A stretch of 64,000 nt of DNA from Oscillospiraceae bacterium (GTDB lineage Bacteria; Bacillota; Clostridia; UMGS1810), in NCBI GenBank assembly GCA_015068705.1, contig SVJZ01000008.1:1-64000 (forward strand), in the 5' to 3' direction. A program made the position numbers and the translations under genes. Under the pieces are notes generated by a model. The model had not been told where the DNA came from. It ran no database searches and saw only the letters and a list, made by a program, of their open reading frames with translations. Positions 1 to 8,473 of the stretch are shown here, one piece after another (within the stretch, counting starts at the first letter, position 1; each line of letters starts with the position of its first letter).

Positions 1-85
1 TAGTTTTTTATCTCCTTATTTCGGAATTTATCGCCTTCTGCATTAAACACTGTATGCTTCGCAAAGTGCCTAAAATAAAGGATTT

Positions 86-1405
86 CTACGTATTTTGTCT
101 TTGTAGCAAAACCACAGTCTCGACGTGTGTCGTATTCGGAAACATATCCACCGCACTGCACCGCTGCATGGTATATCCGTGTTCCTTTAACCACGCCGCA
201 TCCCGTGCCAGGGTTGCACTGTTGCAGGAAACATACACCAGCCGTTTGGGTGCAATCCGCTCGATCAGCGAAAGCAACGCCTCGTCGCATCCCTTTCTCG
301 GTGGGTCAACCACCACAATATTGGCACGTATCCCGTCTGCCAAAAGCCGCTCCACCACCTCGGCACAATCGCCGCAGTGGAATTGCACATTTTCAATCCC
401 GTTGCGCAAGGCATTTTGCCGTGCGTTTTCCACCGCATCCGGCACAATCTCCACCCCTACCACCTGCCCTGCCTTTTTGGCAAGATACAGGGAAATACTT
501 CCAACACCGCTGTAAAGGTCAAATACTGTTTCGGTGCCCGAAAGCTGCGCATACTCTGCCGCCCGCGCATACAAACGCTCCATTTGGGCAGTGTTTACCT
601 GAAAGAAACTGTTTGGCGAGAGCATAAATTCCAATCCGCACGCCTGCATCACAATCTGCTCGTTACCCCAGAGCAGAAGGTTTTTCTTGCCCAGCACCAC
701 GTTGGTGCGCTCGGTGTTTACATTTTGCACGATGCCCTTTACCTGTGGCAATACAGATAGCGCCTCCACCAGTTTTTCGGTGTGGGGCAAGGGCTTTTTG
801 CTGTTGGCAACGATAACCGCCATCAACTCCTTACCGCCGTCACGGATGTAGATGTGCCGCACCAGACCTTTGTGAGTGGCCTCGTCATAAACCGAAATCC
901 CGTTTTGGTTGATATAGGATAAAATTGCCTCCACCGCCTGATTTGCGGCAGGGGTGGCGATGCCGCATGCCGTGCAGGGCACGATTTGGTGAGAGCGCGA
1001 CAGATAAAACCCGCACACTGCTTGTCCCTTGTGCCGTCCCACCGGAAACTGGGTTTTGTTGCGATAACCCAGCTTTTTTTCTGCACCGATGATGCCGTCA
1101 AATTGGTAATCCTCCTCGGCAATTCCACCGATTTTGCGTAAGTTTGCACGCACGGTGGCAGCTTTCCATTCCAACTGTTTGGGATAGGAAAGGTGCATCA
1201 GCTGGCATCCGCCGCACTGACCGAATTGCGCACACGTAGGGGAAATACGGTCGGGAGAGGGAGTGATGAGTTCTTCGGTTACGGCAAATCCGTAGCTTCG
1301 GTTTGCCTTGGTAACCCGTACCCGTACCGTGTCACCGATTACGGCGTTTTTGATAAAAATGGTGTATCCATCTGCTTTGGCGATGCCGCAGCCGTCCAGA
1401 CTCAT
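86..1405 (-). CDS. rlmD: 23S rRNA (uracil-5-)-methyltransferase, RlmD/RlmCD type
   Basis: SAM-dependent RNA methyltransferase of the TrmA/RumA family, which makes 5-methyluridine in 23S rRNA. An N-terminal TRAM domain is followed by a cysteine cluster (CAQFGQCGGC) typical of the [4Fe-4S] site, a SAM-binding DLYSGVGS motif, VDPPRKGCD, and the catalytic cysteine in VYVSCNS at about residue 394. The 439 residues are slightly short for the family. The first ATG of this frame has no Shine-Dalgarno (SD) sequence. A strong GGAGAGG lies before another ATG 38 bases upstream, in a different frame that stops after ten codons. The in-frame sequence just upstream of the listed start reads TVTITD, which is the usual TRAM beginning, so the gene probably carries a single-base frameshift or sequence error near 1425-1430. 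Function is confident; the start is not. Confidence 0.93.
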   Translation of the reverse strand: MSLDGCGIAKADGYTIFIKNAVIGDTVRVRVTKANRSYGFAVTEELITPSPDRISPTCAQFGQCGGCQLMHLSYPKQLEWKAATVRANLRKIGGIAEEDYQFDGIIGAEKKLGYRNKTQFPVGRHKGQAVCGFYLSRSHQIVPCTACGIATPAANQAVEAILSYINQNGISVYDEATHKGLVRHIYIRDGGKELMAVIVANSKKPLPHTEKLVEALSVLPQVKGIVQNVNTERTNVVLGKKNLLLWGNEQIVMQACGLEFMLSPNSFFQVNTAQMERLYARAAEYAQLSGTETVFDLYSGVGSISLYLAKKAGQVVGVEIVPDAVENARQNALRNGIENVQFHCGDCAEVVERLLADGIRANIVVVDPPRKGCDEALLSLIERIAPKRLVYVSCNSATLARDAAWLKEHGYTMQRCSAVDMFPNTTHVETVVLLQRQNT

Positions 1406-1410
1406 GTCGG

Positions 1411-1443
1411 TTATGGTAACGGTGCAATGTCATTTTTGTTCAT
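1411..1443 (-). other. Ten-codon ORF with the strong RBS of rlmD (likely true rlmD start, frameshifted)
   Basis: ATG at 1443 lies seven bases behind GGAGAGG and encodes MNKNDIAPLP followed by TAA. MNKND resembles the first residues of TRAM-containing methyltransferases. A one-base insertion after that point would join it to the TVTITDMSLDG frame of rlmD. It may be a sequencing or assembly error, a real mutation, or a translated leader. Confidence 0.5.
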
Positions 1444-1587
1444 GTTGAATCCTCTCCTTCTTGCCGATTATACCACACATTTTTGCCGAGTACAATATTC
1501 ATTTGCGAGCGGGGTAAATCTTATTTGGGGTACAGGTGCGGCGCTTGCCCGTTTTCATTGGTTTTTTATGGCTTATGGTAAAATAGA

Positions 1588-1625
1588 AAAAAAGAGGCAG
1601 AACTATTTGACGTTCTGCCTCTTTA
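1588..1625 (-). terminator. Rho-independent terminator of the SSS symporter gene
   Basis: GAGGCAGAAC pairs with GTTCTGCCTC across an eight-base loop. Read on the minus strand it is followed by a run of T. It sits just after the symporter stop codon. Confidence 0.85.
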
Positions 1626-1640
1626 AATTTTGTGCAAATA

Positions 1641-3191
1641 TCAATCTTCGTTATAGCAAGCAAAGATTTCTTCCACTCTTTCGGTGTCCTTTTTCTTTGT
1701 CAATACACTAACCAAAGGAACAATAACCATAGAAACAGCCATAGCCGCAACGCCCATTTCCGGAGACATTTTGGCAGCGGTTGCAAAATCTGCATTGAGT
1801 GTAATTACAAGCGTTGAAATACCTACCACCAACAGACCCGAAAGAATACCGGAGCAAGCGCCAATCTTTGTAATTTTCTTTGAGAAAAGTCCCCAGATGT
1901 AAGGCCCGATAAAGCAACCGGAAACAATTCCCCAGGAGAAAGACATAAGGCTTACGATAATCGGAATGTTTTGTGTTGCAAAGATAAATGAACAAGCAAC
2001 AAATACAAGGCAAAGAAGTCTGGTAAGCAATATTTGCGTTTCGGGCTTGGTTTCTTTCTTTCTGACGGAAGGGATAAGGTCAACCGCAACTGCTGATGCA
2101 GAGGTCAGAACAACCGCTTCAAGCGTTGACATGGATGCCGACAGAAGAAGAATCATAATCACTGCCAAAAGGATGATTCCAAGTGTACCGCCTCCTAATA
2201 CTTCCATAAGAAGCGTCGGGATAATTGAGTCAATTCCACCCTTCGGAAGAACACCGCCTAAAATAAGTCTTGATGTTGAACCGATGAGATAAGCACCGCA
2301 TCCGATTACGATACAGAAGATGGTGGAAATGATGGTACCTCTTTTGATGGCGGCTGTGTCTTTGATTGCATAAAACTTACCAATCATCTGCGGAAGTCCC
2401 CAAGTACCAAAGCTTGTGAGCATAATATTAAAGCAAAGGAATTTAAACGATGAACCGCCAAAGATATTTGTTAATTGTTCGCCTGTTGTGGGGTTTGGAT
2501 CGCCGGGAACAGACTGGAAATTCTTTAAGTTTTCAATAAATCCTGAAATTCCGCCGACTGCATCGTGCCCAAGAACTGCTACAATCAGACAGATAACACC
2601 CGCAATCATAACAATGCCTTGAATAAGGTCTGTGTAAGCCGTTGCGATATATCCGCCTGCGACCAGGTAAATTGCCGTAAGGCAAGCGATGAGAAGCATC
2701 CATACCCAGGTTTCAACACCAGGAAAAACTGCGCTGAAAAGAGAACCTAGTCCTTTGTAAACCGCTGCTGAATAAGGAACAAGGAATATGAAGATAATCA
2801 CTGCTGCTAAAATCTTCATGCCTTTTGAAGCGTAACGCTTTTCAAAGTAATCCGGCATGGTTCTTGCATTGAGCTTTTTGGTCATTTTTCTTGTTCTGTT
2901 TGCAAACAGGAGCCAGGATAATAAGCAACCCAATACGGCATTACCAATACCAATCCAGATACTTCCTAGTCCAATGTTCCATCCGTGCTGACCTGCATAG
3001 CCAACGAAAACAACTGCCGAGAAATATGTAGTACCATAGGCAAAGGCTGTAGCCCAAGCACCAATGTTTCGCCCTCCAATCAAAAATCCGTCAAGGGTTT
3101 TTGACTTGCCAAAACTGATACAGCCGATAAGCGCCATTGTAATTGCATAGATACAAAGAGCAATGATTGTGTAAAGTTGTGCGTTTGTCAT
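1641..3191 (-). CDS. Sodium:solute symporter (SSS) family transporter
   Basis: Integral membrane transporter of 516 residues with about 13 hydrophobic segments, of the SSS family (TC 2.A.21: pantothenate, proline and sialic-acid symporters). The N-terminal GRNIGAWATAFAYGTTYFSA stretch and the later SAAVYKGLG fit the sodium-site helices of this fold. The ATG at 3191 was chosen because GGAGGAATTTCAA precedes it; the longer open frame has no ribosome site and adds a non-transporter sequence. The gene diverges from a LysR regulator and has its own terminator at 1588-1625. The substrate cannot be read from the sequence. Proximity to trpB and the regulator allows, but does not show, uptake of an amino acid or organic acid. 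Confidence 0.88.
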   Translation of the reverse strand: MTNAQLYTIIALCIYAITMALIGCISFGKSKTLDGFLIGGRNIGAWATAFAYGTTYFSAVVFVGYAGQHGWNIGLGSIWIGIGNAVLGCLLSWLLFANRTRKMTKKLNARTMPDYFEKRYASKGMKILAAVIIFIFLVPYSAAVYKGLGSLFSAVFPGVETWVWMLLIACLTAIYLVAGGYIATAYTDLIQGIVMIAGVICLIVAVLGHDAVGGISGFIENLKNFQSVPGDPNPTTGEQLTNIFGGSSFKFLCFNIMLTSFGTWGLPQMIGKFYAIKDTAAIKRGTIISTIFCIVIGCGAYLIGSTSRLILGGVLPKGGIDSIIPTLLMEVLGGGTLGIILLAVIMILLLSASMSTLEAVVLTSASAVAVDLIPSVRKKETKPETQILLTRLLCLVFVACSFIFATQNIPIIVSLMSFSWGIVSGCFIGPYIWGLFSKKITKIGACSGILSGLLVVGISTLVITLNADFATAAKMSPEMGVAAMAVSMVIVPLVSVLTKKKDTERVEEIFACYNED

Positions 3192-3279
3192 TTGAAATTC
3201 CTCCAAGCCTTGCTTTTTTCTGTAACATAGTATATAATACATTTCAGGATTAGTCAAACGAATGGTTTTGATGTTTGCC

Positions 3280-3294
3280 ATCGAAATTTTCGAT
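3280..3294. promoter_or_regulatory. LysR-type operator candidate (T-N11-A dyad)
   Basis: ATCGAAATTTTCGAT has 7-bp arms around one central base and contains the T-N11-A pattern of LysR boxes. It lies between the divergent symporter and regulator genes, 15 bases before the LysR start. Confidence 0.55.
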
Positions 3295-3309
3295 ATTGGA
3301 GGGAATATA

Positions 3310-4200
3310 ATGGAATTACGAAATTTAATTACATTTATCAATGTGGCAGAGCTTGGTAGTTTTACCAAAACCGCAGAGCAACTTGGCTATTCTCAATCAA
3401 CCGTTTCATTTCAGATCAAACAGTTGGAAGATGAGCTTGGTTGTCTTTTGTTTGAAAGGATCAATCACACCATAACCCTTACCGAAAGAGGGCGCGAACT
3501 CGTATCTTACGCTCACCGGATTCGTGCCCTGACAGATGAATTCAAAGAAAATTTTGAAGAGGAAAAAGAATGCAGCGGAAACATTCATATTGTAACTCCC
3601 GATTCGGTGTGTGACGAAATGATCAACAAGAGCTACATGGATTTTCATAATAAATATCCTTTGATTTCGGTTAAATTCACTACTGCAGATACTTCTGCCA
3701 TGTTTGATATGCTTGATCATAACGAAGCAGATGTTATTATTACCCTCGATAGCCACTCATACAATAAAGATTATGTGATTGCAAAGGAAGAACCGCTTTC
3801 CATGCACTTTGTTGCAAATGCAAAATCCAAATTTGCCCGGGCAAAGGGTTTGTCCATTCACGACATTATCAACGAGCCTTTTATCCTGACCGAATACGGT
3901 CAGGGATACAGAAGGGTCTTTGACCGGGAACTCGTAAAGAATTCTTTGGAAATCACTCCGATACTTGAAATTGGAAGAACAGATATGATAACCGCTCTCG
4001 TTGCGCAGGGAGATATGCTTTCCTTCCTGCCTGATTTTGTAACAAAAGAGTTGATTGAATCGGGCGACTTGTGTTATCTTGATGTATGTGATATGAACAT
4101 AGAAATATGGAAACAACTGATTTATCATAAAAACAAATGGTTGTCGAAGGCACTGAAAACCTTTATTGACTATATAAAAGAAAATGAATTTTCGCACTAA
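3310..4200 (+). CDS. LysR family transcriptional regulator
   Basis: A 296-residue one-component regulator. The N-terminal winged helix-turn-helix is clear: FINVAELGSFTKTAEQLGYSQSTVSFQIKQLE, residues about 9-40, then the FERINHTITLTERGREL wing. The rest forms the usual periplasmic-binding-like effector domain. The start at 3310 has GGAGGG eight bases upstream; the earlier in-frame ATG at 3262 would add 16 residues without support. It diverges from the SSS symporter, which is probably its target, and the palindrome at 3280-3294 is a candidate autoregulatory site. The effector is unknown. The downstream trpB gene is convergent, so it is not in this operon. Confidence 0.93.
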   Translation: MELRNLITFINVAELGSFTKTAEQLGYSQSTVSFQIKQLEDELGCLLFERINHTITLTERGRELVSYAHRIRALTDEFKENFEEEKECSGNIHIVTPDSVCDEMINKSYMDFHNKYPLISVKFTTADTSAMFDMLDHNEADVIITLDSHSYNKDYVIAKEEPLSMHFVANAKSKFARAKGLSIHDIINEPFILTEYGQGYRRVFDRELVKNSLEITPILEIGRTDMITALVAQGDMLSFLPDFVTKELIESGDLCYLDVCDMNIEIWKQLIYHKNKWLSKALKTFIDYIKENEFSH

Positions 4201-4243
4201 TACAACAAAATAAATTTCATCACAGTTTCTGGTTTGAAACAGA

Positions 4244-5464
4244 TTATCTGATGCCGTACTTTTCGATGATATAGTCCATATCTTTGTCACCTCTGCCCGA
4301 AAGATTTATGAGAACAGAGCCCTTGCCCATCGTTTTTGCAAGCTTCATACCATAGGCAACCGCGTGTGCGCTTTCGATTGCAGGGATAATACCTTCCATT
4401 CTGGAAAGCTCAAAGAAAGCATCAATGGTCTCAGCGTCCGTTACAGCATCATATTTCACTCTGCCTGAGTCACGCAAAAACGCGTGTTCGGGACCGCTTG
4501 ACGGATAATCAAGACCGCTTGCAACAGAATAAACAGGAGCCGGCTCACCATTTTCATCTTTGAGCATAATGCTGTTAAAGCCGTGCATAATACCCTCTGT
4601 TCCGTAGGTAAGACTTGCGGCATGGTCACCGAGTGCAGTTCCGCGTCCTAATGGTTCGACACCGTAAATGTCAACGGGATCATTTAAGAACCCCGAGAAC
4701 ACTCCCATCGCATTGGAGCCACCGCCAACACAGGCAACAACTGCATCAGGCAATTCTCCTGTCATATCAATAAACTGTTCTCTTGCTTCAATACCGACTA
4801 CACTCTGAAAATCTCTTACCATCATCGGGAATGGATGGGGACCAACCACAGAGCCGATACAATAAATAGCATCCTTATATTCCTTGCAGTATGCCATAAA
4901 TGCCGCATCAACCGCTTCTTTGAGTGTCTGCAGTCCGTCAGTTACTTCAATTACTCTTGCACCAAGTATTTTCATTCTTGCAACATTCGGTGCCTGTTTT
5001 TTGATATCAACGGCGCCCATATAGATGTCGCACTTTAATCCAAAATATGCAGCCGCTGTTGCCATTGCAACACCGTGTTGACCTGCACCGGTTTCGGCAA
5101 TTACTTTTTTCTTGCCCATATATTTTGCAAGTAAAACCTCGCCCATACAGTGATTTAATTTGTGTGCTCCGGTATGGTTTAAGTCCTCGCGCTTGGCATA
5201 AAGCTGCACGCCCGTAGCGATTTTATCAGAAAGCCTTGCAAGATGCGAAATCGGTGTCGGTCTTCCTTGAAACTCTTTGCGGATTCTGCGAAGCTCTGCA
5301 ATGAATTCTCTTGATTTGCAGATGGTCTGATAAGCTTGCGATATTTCGTTCATCGCAGTTTGCAGTTCGAGCGGAATGTATGAACCGCCGTATTTGCCGA
5401 AAAATCCGTTTGCGTCAGGATAGTTTTTAAAGTATGTGTTAAATTCAATATCATGATATTTCAT
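4244..5464 (-). CDS. trpB: Tryptophan synthase beta chain, stand-alone
   Basis: PLP enzyme joining indole and serine to give tryptophan. Visible landmarks: GRPTP near residue 68, the PLP lysine in NHTGAHK (Lys102), the catalytic acid in AETGAGQHG (Glu124), the phosphate-cradle GGGSNAMG near residue 250, and a GRGDKD tail. Its length of 406 fits TrpB1-type chains, but parts diverge ([13 protein letters not shown] instead of the usual GS-TLKDA-NEA). No trpA or other trp gene is nearby, so this enzyme would depend on free indole or on a distant TrpA. The ATG has GGAGG nine bases upstream and overlaps the stop of a 29-codon leader ORF (ATGA). The leader carries a T-box, so charging of tRNA-Trp probably controls it. 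Confidence 0.93.
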   Translation of the reverse strand: MKYHDIEFNTYFKNYPDANGFFGKYGGSYIPLELQTAMNEISQAYQTICKSREFIAELRRIRKEFQGRPTPISHLARLSDKIATGVQLYAKREDLNHTGAHKLNHCMGEVLLAKYMGKKKVIAETGAGQHGVAMATAAAYFGLKCDIYMGAVDIKKQAPNVARMKILGARVIEVTDGLQTLKEAVDAAFMAYCKEYKDAIYCIGSVVGPHPFPMMVRDFQSVVGIEAREQFIDMTGELPDAVVACVGGGSNAMGVFSGFLNDPVDIYGVEPLGRGTALGDHAASLTYGTEGIMHGFNSIMLKDENGEPAPVYSVASGLDYPSSGPEHAFLRDSGRVKYDAVTDAETIDAFFELSRMEGIIPAIESAHAVAYGMKLAKTMGKGSVLINLSGRGDKDMDYIIEKYGIR

Positions 5465-5550
5465 GGTAAAATTCCTCCAAAATTATTCTTTATTGTTTTA
5501 TTGATATGATGGTATGCAAAGATTCGCCATCGTTTAGTAAGTATAAACAT
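5461..5550 (-). CDS. 29-codon leader ORF coupled to trpB
   Basis: ATG at 5550 has AAAGGAGG eight bases upstream. It encodes a basic 29-residue peptide beginning [15 protein letters not shown], with one Trp codon at position 8. Its TGA overlaps the trpB start (ATGA), the arrangement of translational coupling. The SD lies in the 3' arm of the hairpin at 5559-5593, so its access may be gated. It could be a regulatory leader peptide or simply a coupling cistron. No homologue is known to me and translation is unproven. Confidence 0.5.
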   Translation of the reverse strand: MFILTKRWRIFAYHHINKTIKNNFGGILP

Positions 5551-5558
5551 AAAGAAAA

Positions 5559-5593
5559 CCTCCTTTGAAAGTTTATATCACTGTCAAAGGAGG
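5559..5593 (-). promoter_or_regulatory. SD-masking hairpin after the T-box
   Basis: On the minus strand CCTCCTTTGA pairs perfectly with TCAAAGGAGG across a 15-base loop. The 3' arm is the SD of the 29-codon leader ORF. TTTTCTTT follows, so the hairpin could also act as a weak terminator. Confidence 0.6.
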
Positions 5594-5597
5594 ATAA

Positions 5598-5878
5598 ACA
5601 AAAAACGTCCCTGACAGAAATATACCAATTCTGTCAAGGACGAATAAATACAAATATCCGCGGTGCCACCTTGATTCACAGCTTAACCTGTGCACTTAGC
5701 GAAGTACCAACATACTCCCGACTTCTTACGCGAGTCTTACGTCTGTGAATTTCCTCACAGCCCTTAGCAGTCCATATTACGCAAGGTGCTTTTGTGGAAC
5801 TCACACCATAATCCACTCGCTCGGAAAAGCCTTGTCTTGCCTTTTTTCTGCCTCAACGGTTTCATGATTATTAAATTG
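5598..5878 (-). ncRNA. T-box leader (probably Trp-specific) upstream of trpB
   Basis: The conserved T-box, RNA AAGGUGGCACCGCGG, lies at 5672-5658. A terminator hairpin with U run follows at 5642-5598 (CGTCC-TGACAGAA paired with TTCTGTCAGGGACG). About 200 bases of foldable Stem I region lie upstream of the T-box. A UGG followed by a purine at 5774-5772, in AATATGGACTG on the 3' side of Stem I, is a plausible Trp specifier, in line with trpB downstream. Family and terminator are seen directly; the specifier is inferred. Confidence 0.9.
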
Positions 5879-5884
5879 CTTGTA

Positions 5885-5913
5885 ATTATACTACGATGAA
5901 TATGCATTGTCAA
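5885..5913 (-). promoter_or_regulatory. Consensus sigma-A promoter of the T-box/trpB transcript
   Basis: TTGACA (5913-5908), 17 bases, TATAAT (5890-5885). A perfect match in sequence and spacing; transcription should begin near 5878, at the T-box leader. Confidence 0.85.
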
Positions 5914-5960
5914 TAGATTTTGTGAAATTTTTCATTTTGTATATGAAGTTGTGTTTTCAT

Positions 5961-6002
5961 GCACTTTTTGCCCCCTCGGGGTTGGAACTCTGATTTTATG
6001 CA
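5961..6002 (+). repeat. Direct repeat copy 1, T-arm-like
   Basis: A 42-bp segment, GCACTTTTTGCCCCC to TTTTATGCA, repeated at 6125-6167 with few differences. This copy has GGGTTGGAACTC where the other has the T-loop-like GGGTTCGAATCTC. Just after it, at 6003-6018, ATGCCCAGAGAGAT mimics the 3' end of the neighbouring tRNA-Arg. Confidence 0.7.
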
Positions 6003-6124
6003 TGCATGCCCAGAGAGATATGCCGGCGATGCCGTCATCGGGCTAGCCGACCCAAAGGCTACGCCTTTCGGTACCCGTCTTCGCCCCAAAAAGCGCAAAA
6101 ACTTGCCACCGGCAACTTTTTTAC

Positions 6125-6167
6125 GCACTTTTTGCCCCCTCGGGGTTCGAATCTCTGATTTTATGCA
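6125..6167 (+). repeat. Direct repeat copy 2, T-arm-like
   Basis: Second copy of the 42-43 bp repeat. It contains GGGGTTCGAATCTC, matching a tRNA T-arm, on the strand opposite to the tRNA-Arg gene that begins 36 bases further on. Confidence 0.7.
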
Positions 6168-6202
6168 CAAAAAAAAGACACCCCGATGGATGTCTTTTTT
6201 TG
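6167..6202 (-). terminator. Terminator of tRNA-Arg
   Basis: AAAGACATCC pairs with GGGTGTCTTT around a short loop and is followed by T residues on the minus strand, immediately after the encoded CCA of the tRNA. Confidence 0.85.
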
Positions 6203-6279
6203 TGGCACGCCCAGAGAGATTCGAACCCCCGACCTACTGCTTAGAAGGCAGTTGCTCTATCCGGCTGAGCTATGGGCGC
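6203..6279 (-). tRNA. tRNA-Arg (anticodon UCU)
   Basis: Full cloverleaf on the minus strand. Acceptor GCGCCCA pairs with TGGGCGT. The D-arm is AGCTCAGCCGGATAGAGC, the anticodon stem ACTGC/GCAGT holds loop CTTCTAA (anticodon TCT), the T-arm has GGTTCGAATC, and CCA is encoded. It reads AGA/AGG codons. Confidence 0.97.
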
Positions 6280-6362
6280 ATATGGAGTATGGTATCGGTT
6301 ACCATACTCATAGAGTATAACACAAATTACGGGGTGTGTCAACTAATTTTTGGATGGAAATA

Positions 6363-8321
6363 TCAATAATTGATGATGGCGGTATAGCTTTCTCCATCCC
6401 AGTCAATCTGTGCCCCTGCCGCATCGGATACTGCGCGCAGCGGAATCATGGTGCGACCGCCGATGATTTGTGCAGGCACATCCATGGTACGCACCTCGTC
6501 GCCTACATATAGCCTGTTGTCACCGATGGAAAGGCGAATGGGTGCCTTGCCGCCTGTGATGGTTGCGGTTTGTGTTTCCTCAATCCATCCCACAGAAAGC
6601 CCCATCTGCTCAAATACGCCGCGGGCAGGGACCAGTGTGCGATCTTCTACCATCACGGGTTTTTGGTCGGGGAATGACACCTCTGTGCCGTTTACCGTGA
6701 CGTGAATGGGACGCGAAACGGTAAATTCGATTGTTTTTTCCACTACAGCGGTGCCGTTATGGTCGCAAAACTGCACCGTGAGGGTGTGATTGCCTTCAGA
6801 TAGATTTTGTGCCCTTATCACAAAGGGGGCAACGGTCAACTCTCCTTGCGTCACGCCGTCTATGGAATACCGCACGGTATTGGAGAGAGTTTTGGGGTAA
6901 TAGCCCACCACGGCAATTTCCACACTGCTGCCCACGGTTCCGCCGTCAAACGGACGCCAACCATAGGGTGTGGTGTCATTGGTGGAGGAAAGGAAATAGG
7001 GGTCATCCACCAGGCGGTTATATTCCGCATGGAGCGAGGGGTTGGTGTATAATTCATAGGCGTTCGGTTCGCTCGGCATTTGCACATTGAAATAATTGAT
7101 CATCTTAATCTGCGGATAACGGAGGAACAGATCACCATACAATCGCCTCAGTTGCTCAATTGCCCAGTTTGTCATTTCCTCGCTCTCGGTGCGCACATAG
7201 TGGCTTACACCACATTCGGAAATCATTACCGGCTTTGCGATGCCGTTTGTTTCCATAAAGGAGATCAGCTCGCGTACCCGGTTTAAGGGATGGGCAAATT
7301 CGTCCATAGAAAAATAGGTGTTGAGTGGATCGGTCTGGGTACCATGGTCGCGTTTACCCTGGAAATAGCGACCCACATACATACTGGCGCCTACCCAGTC
7401 CACATATTCGTTGCCGGGGTAATAGTCGGCATAGTTCCGGTCAAGAGCAGATAAATCACTCGGCGACCACACCATGGCAATGTTCGGCTTGGTGTGTGCA
7501 TAGTCTGCCACCGTGCGGAATGCCGAAACATATGCGGCGGGGTCATTCCCGTTTGGACCGATATTCATCTCTGCGGCGAAACGCAGAAAAACGGGGATGT
7601 TGTATTCACTCAAAAAGTCGATGACATCACGGATGTAGGCATCATTGGCGTTTGCATCGATGGTGCCGTAGGTGTTCCACGCAAATTCCACCGCAATGCC
7701 CTTTTCCTGCGCACGGGTGAGGTAACGGTTGTATCTGCCTGCATCACGGGGATTTTCGCCAAACTCTAAATAGAGCAGCCAGGTGGAGTTTTGCTTGGGA
7801 AAATATTGTGCGATTTTTTGGTGGTCAAAATCCAGGATACGGGAATCGTTGTCATACACCGAGCCAAAATATACACCGCGCTTGGGTTCAAATTTCGCGC
7901 CGAAATTTTGGGGATAATAATCCGCATCTTTTATGTAGAGATTGAGTTCGCTTTGGAGAAGGTAGATTTTCTTTTTGGCGTAGATTACTCCGTCAGTCCA
8001 GCCCATTGACTCGCCGTAGGGCAGATAACGCCTGTGCAGATCAATCGCCTCTGCATAGCGTCCCAACCGCTCAGCGCAACGGGAGAGTTGTTCTAATTTT
8101 CCTGACAGAAACTCGGTTTTGGTTTGGGAATCGGGTTCTCCCTCCATGATCTGGAGCAGTTTTTGCCCGTGCTCATACATGGCGGCATCGTCGCCCGCAT
8201 CCATGGCGGCAGCATAGGCGTCAAGCGGTGCCCAGATGGTATGGGGCAGGTCGGATGCAAAGCCGGACAAGGGCGTTACGCATAATGTGAGCAGCAGGAC
8301 GATGGTGAGAATTTGTTTCAT
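6363..8321 (-). CDS. Secreted GH26-like glycoside hydrolase with C-terminal stalk domain
   Basis: A 652-residue exported protein. A signal peptide occupies residues 1-23, then a helical TPR-like stretch of about residues 30-130. A (beta/alpha)8 domain of about residues 145-450 resembles GH26 beta-mannanases: the likely acid/base Glu251 lies in RFAAEMN and the nucleophile Glu369 in MISECGVSHY, with AMVWSPSD and DWVGASMY between them. An Ig-like segment follows, and then a copper-amine-oxidase-N-like domain of about residues 545-652 (DRTLVPARGVFEQMG, GRTMIPLRAVSDAAG), common as a wall-associated stalk in Clostridia. AAAGGA precedes the start. Upstream lies a block of phased 22-bp repeats. The exact substrate is unproven; the GH2 beta-mannosidase-like enzyme at 54.8 kb could act on its products. 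Confidence 0.82.
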   Translation of the reverse strand: MKQILTIVLLLTLCVTPLSGFASDLPHTIWAPLDAYAAAMDAGDDAAMYEHGQKLLQIMEGEPDSQTKTEFLSGKLEQLSRCAERLGRYAEAIDLHRRYLPYGESMGWTDGVIYAKKKIYLLQSELNLYIKDADYYPQNFGAKFEPKRGVYFGSVYDNDSRILDFDHQKIAQYFPKQNSTWLLYLEFGENPRDAGRYNRYLTRAQEKGIAVEFAWNTYGTIDANANDAYIRDVIDFLSEYNIPVFLRFAAEMNIGPNGNDPAAYVSAFRTVADYAHTKPNIAMVWSPSDLSALDRNYADYYPGNEYVDWVGASMYVGRYFQGKRDHGTQTDPLNTYFSMDEFAHPLNRVRELISFMETNGIAKPVMISECGVSHYVRTESEEMTNWAIEQLRRLYGDLFLRYPQIKMINYFNVQMPSEPNAYELYTNPSLHAEYNRLVDDPYFLSSTNDTTPYGWRPFDGGTVGSSVEIAVVGYYPKTLSNTVRYSIDGVTQGELTVAPFVIRAQNLSEGNHTLTVQFCDHNGTAVVEKTIEFTVSRPIHVTVNGTEVSFPDQKPVMVEDRTLVPARGVFEQMGLSVGWIEETQTATITGGKAPIRLSIGDNRLYVGDEVRTMDVPAQIIGGRTMIPLRAVSDAAGAQIDWDGESYTAIINY

Positions 8322-8348
8322 TTTTTTGTTTCCTTTCGATGGGATTTT

Positions 8349-8473
8349 GGGCTGAAATCAGCAAACTTTCGGGCTGAATTCAGTAAGCTTTTTGGACTGA
8401 AATCAGCAAACTTTTGGGCTGAAATCAGCAAACTTTTGGGCTGAAATCAGTATATTTTTGGGGTGAAATTCCG
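8349..8473. repeat. Phased 22-bp tandem repeats with dyad core
   Basis: Five units plus a degenerate sixth start at 8349, 8371, 8394, 8416, 8438 and 8460, so the period is 22-23 bp. The unit is GGGCTGAAATCAGCAAACTT, and its core CTGA-N2-TCAG is a dyad (perfect CTGAATTCAG in unit two). The block lies 28-150 bp upstream of the GH26-like start codon. Confidence 0.9.

Noticed and set aside
5910..6170. 86-codon frame on the minus strand over the T-arm-like repeats
   Set aside because: Its translation simply repeats the two DNA repeats and ends inside noncoding sequence; no ribosome site.
8349..8473. Possible small CRISPR array
   Set aside because: The 22-bp units abut one another with no unique spacers, and no cas genes are near.
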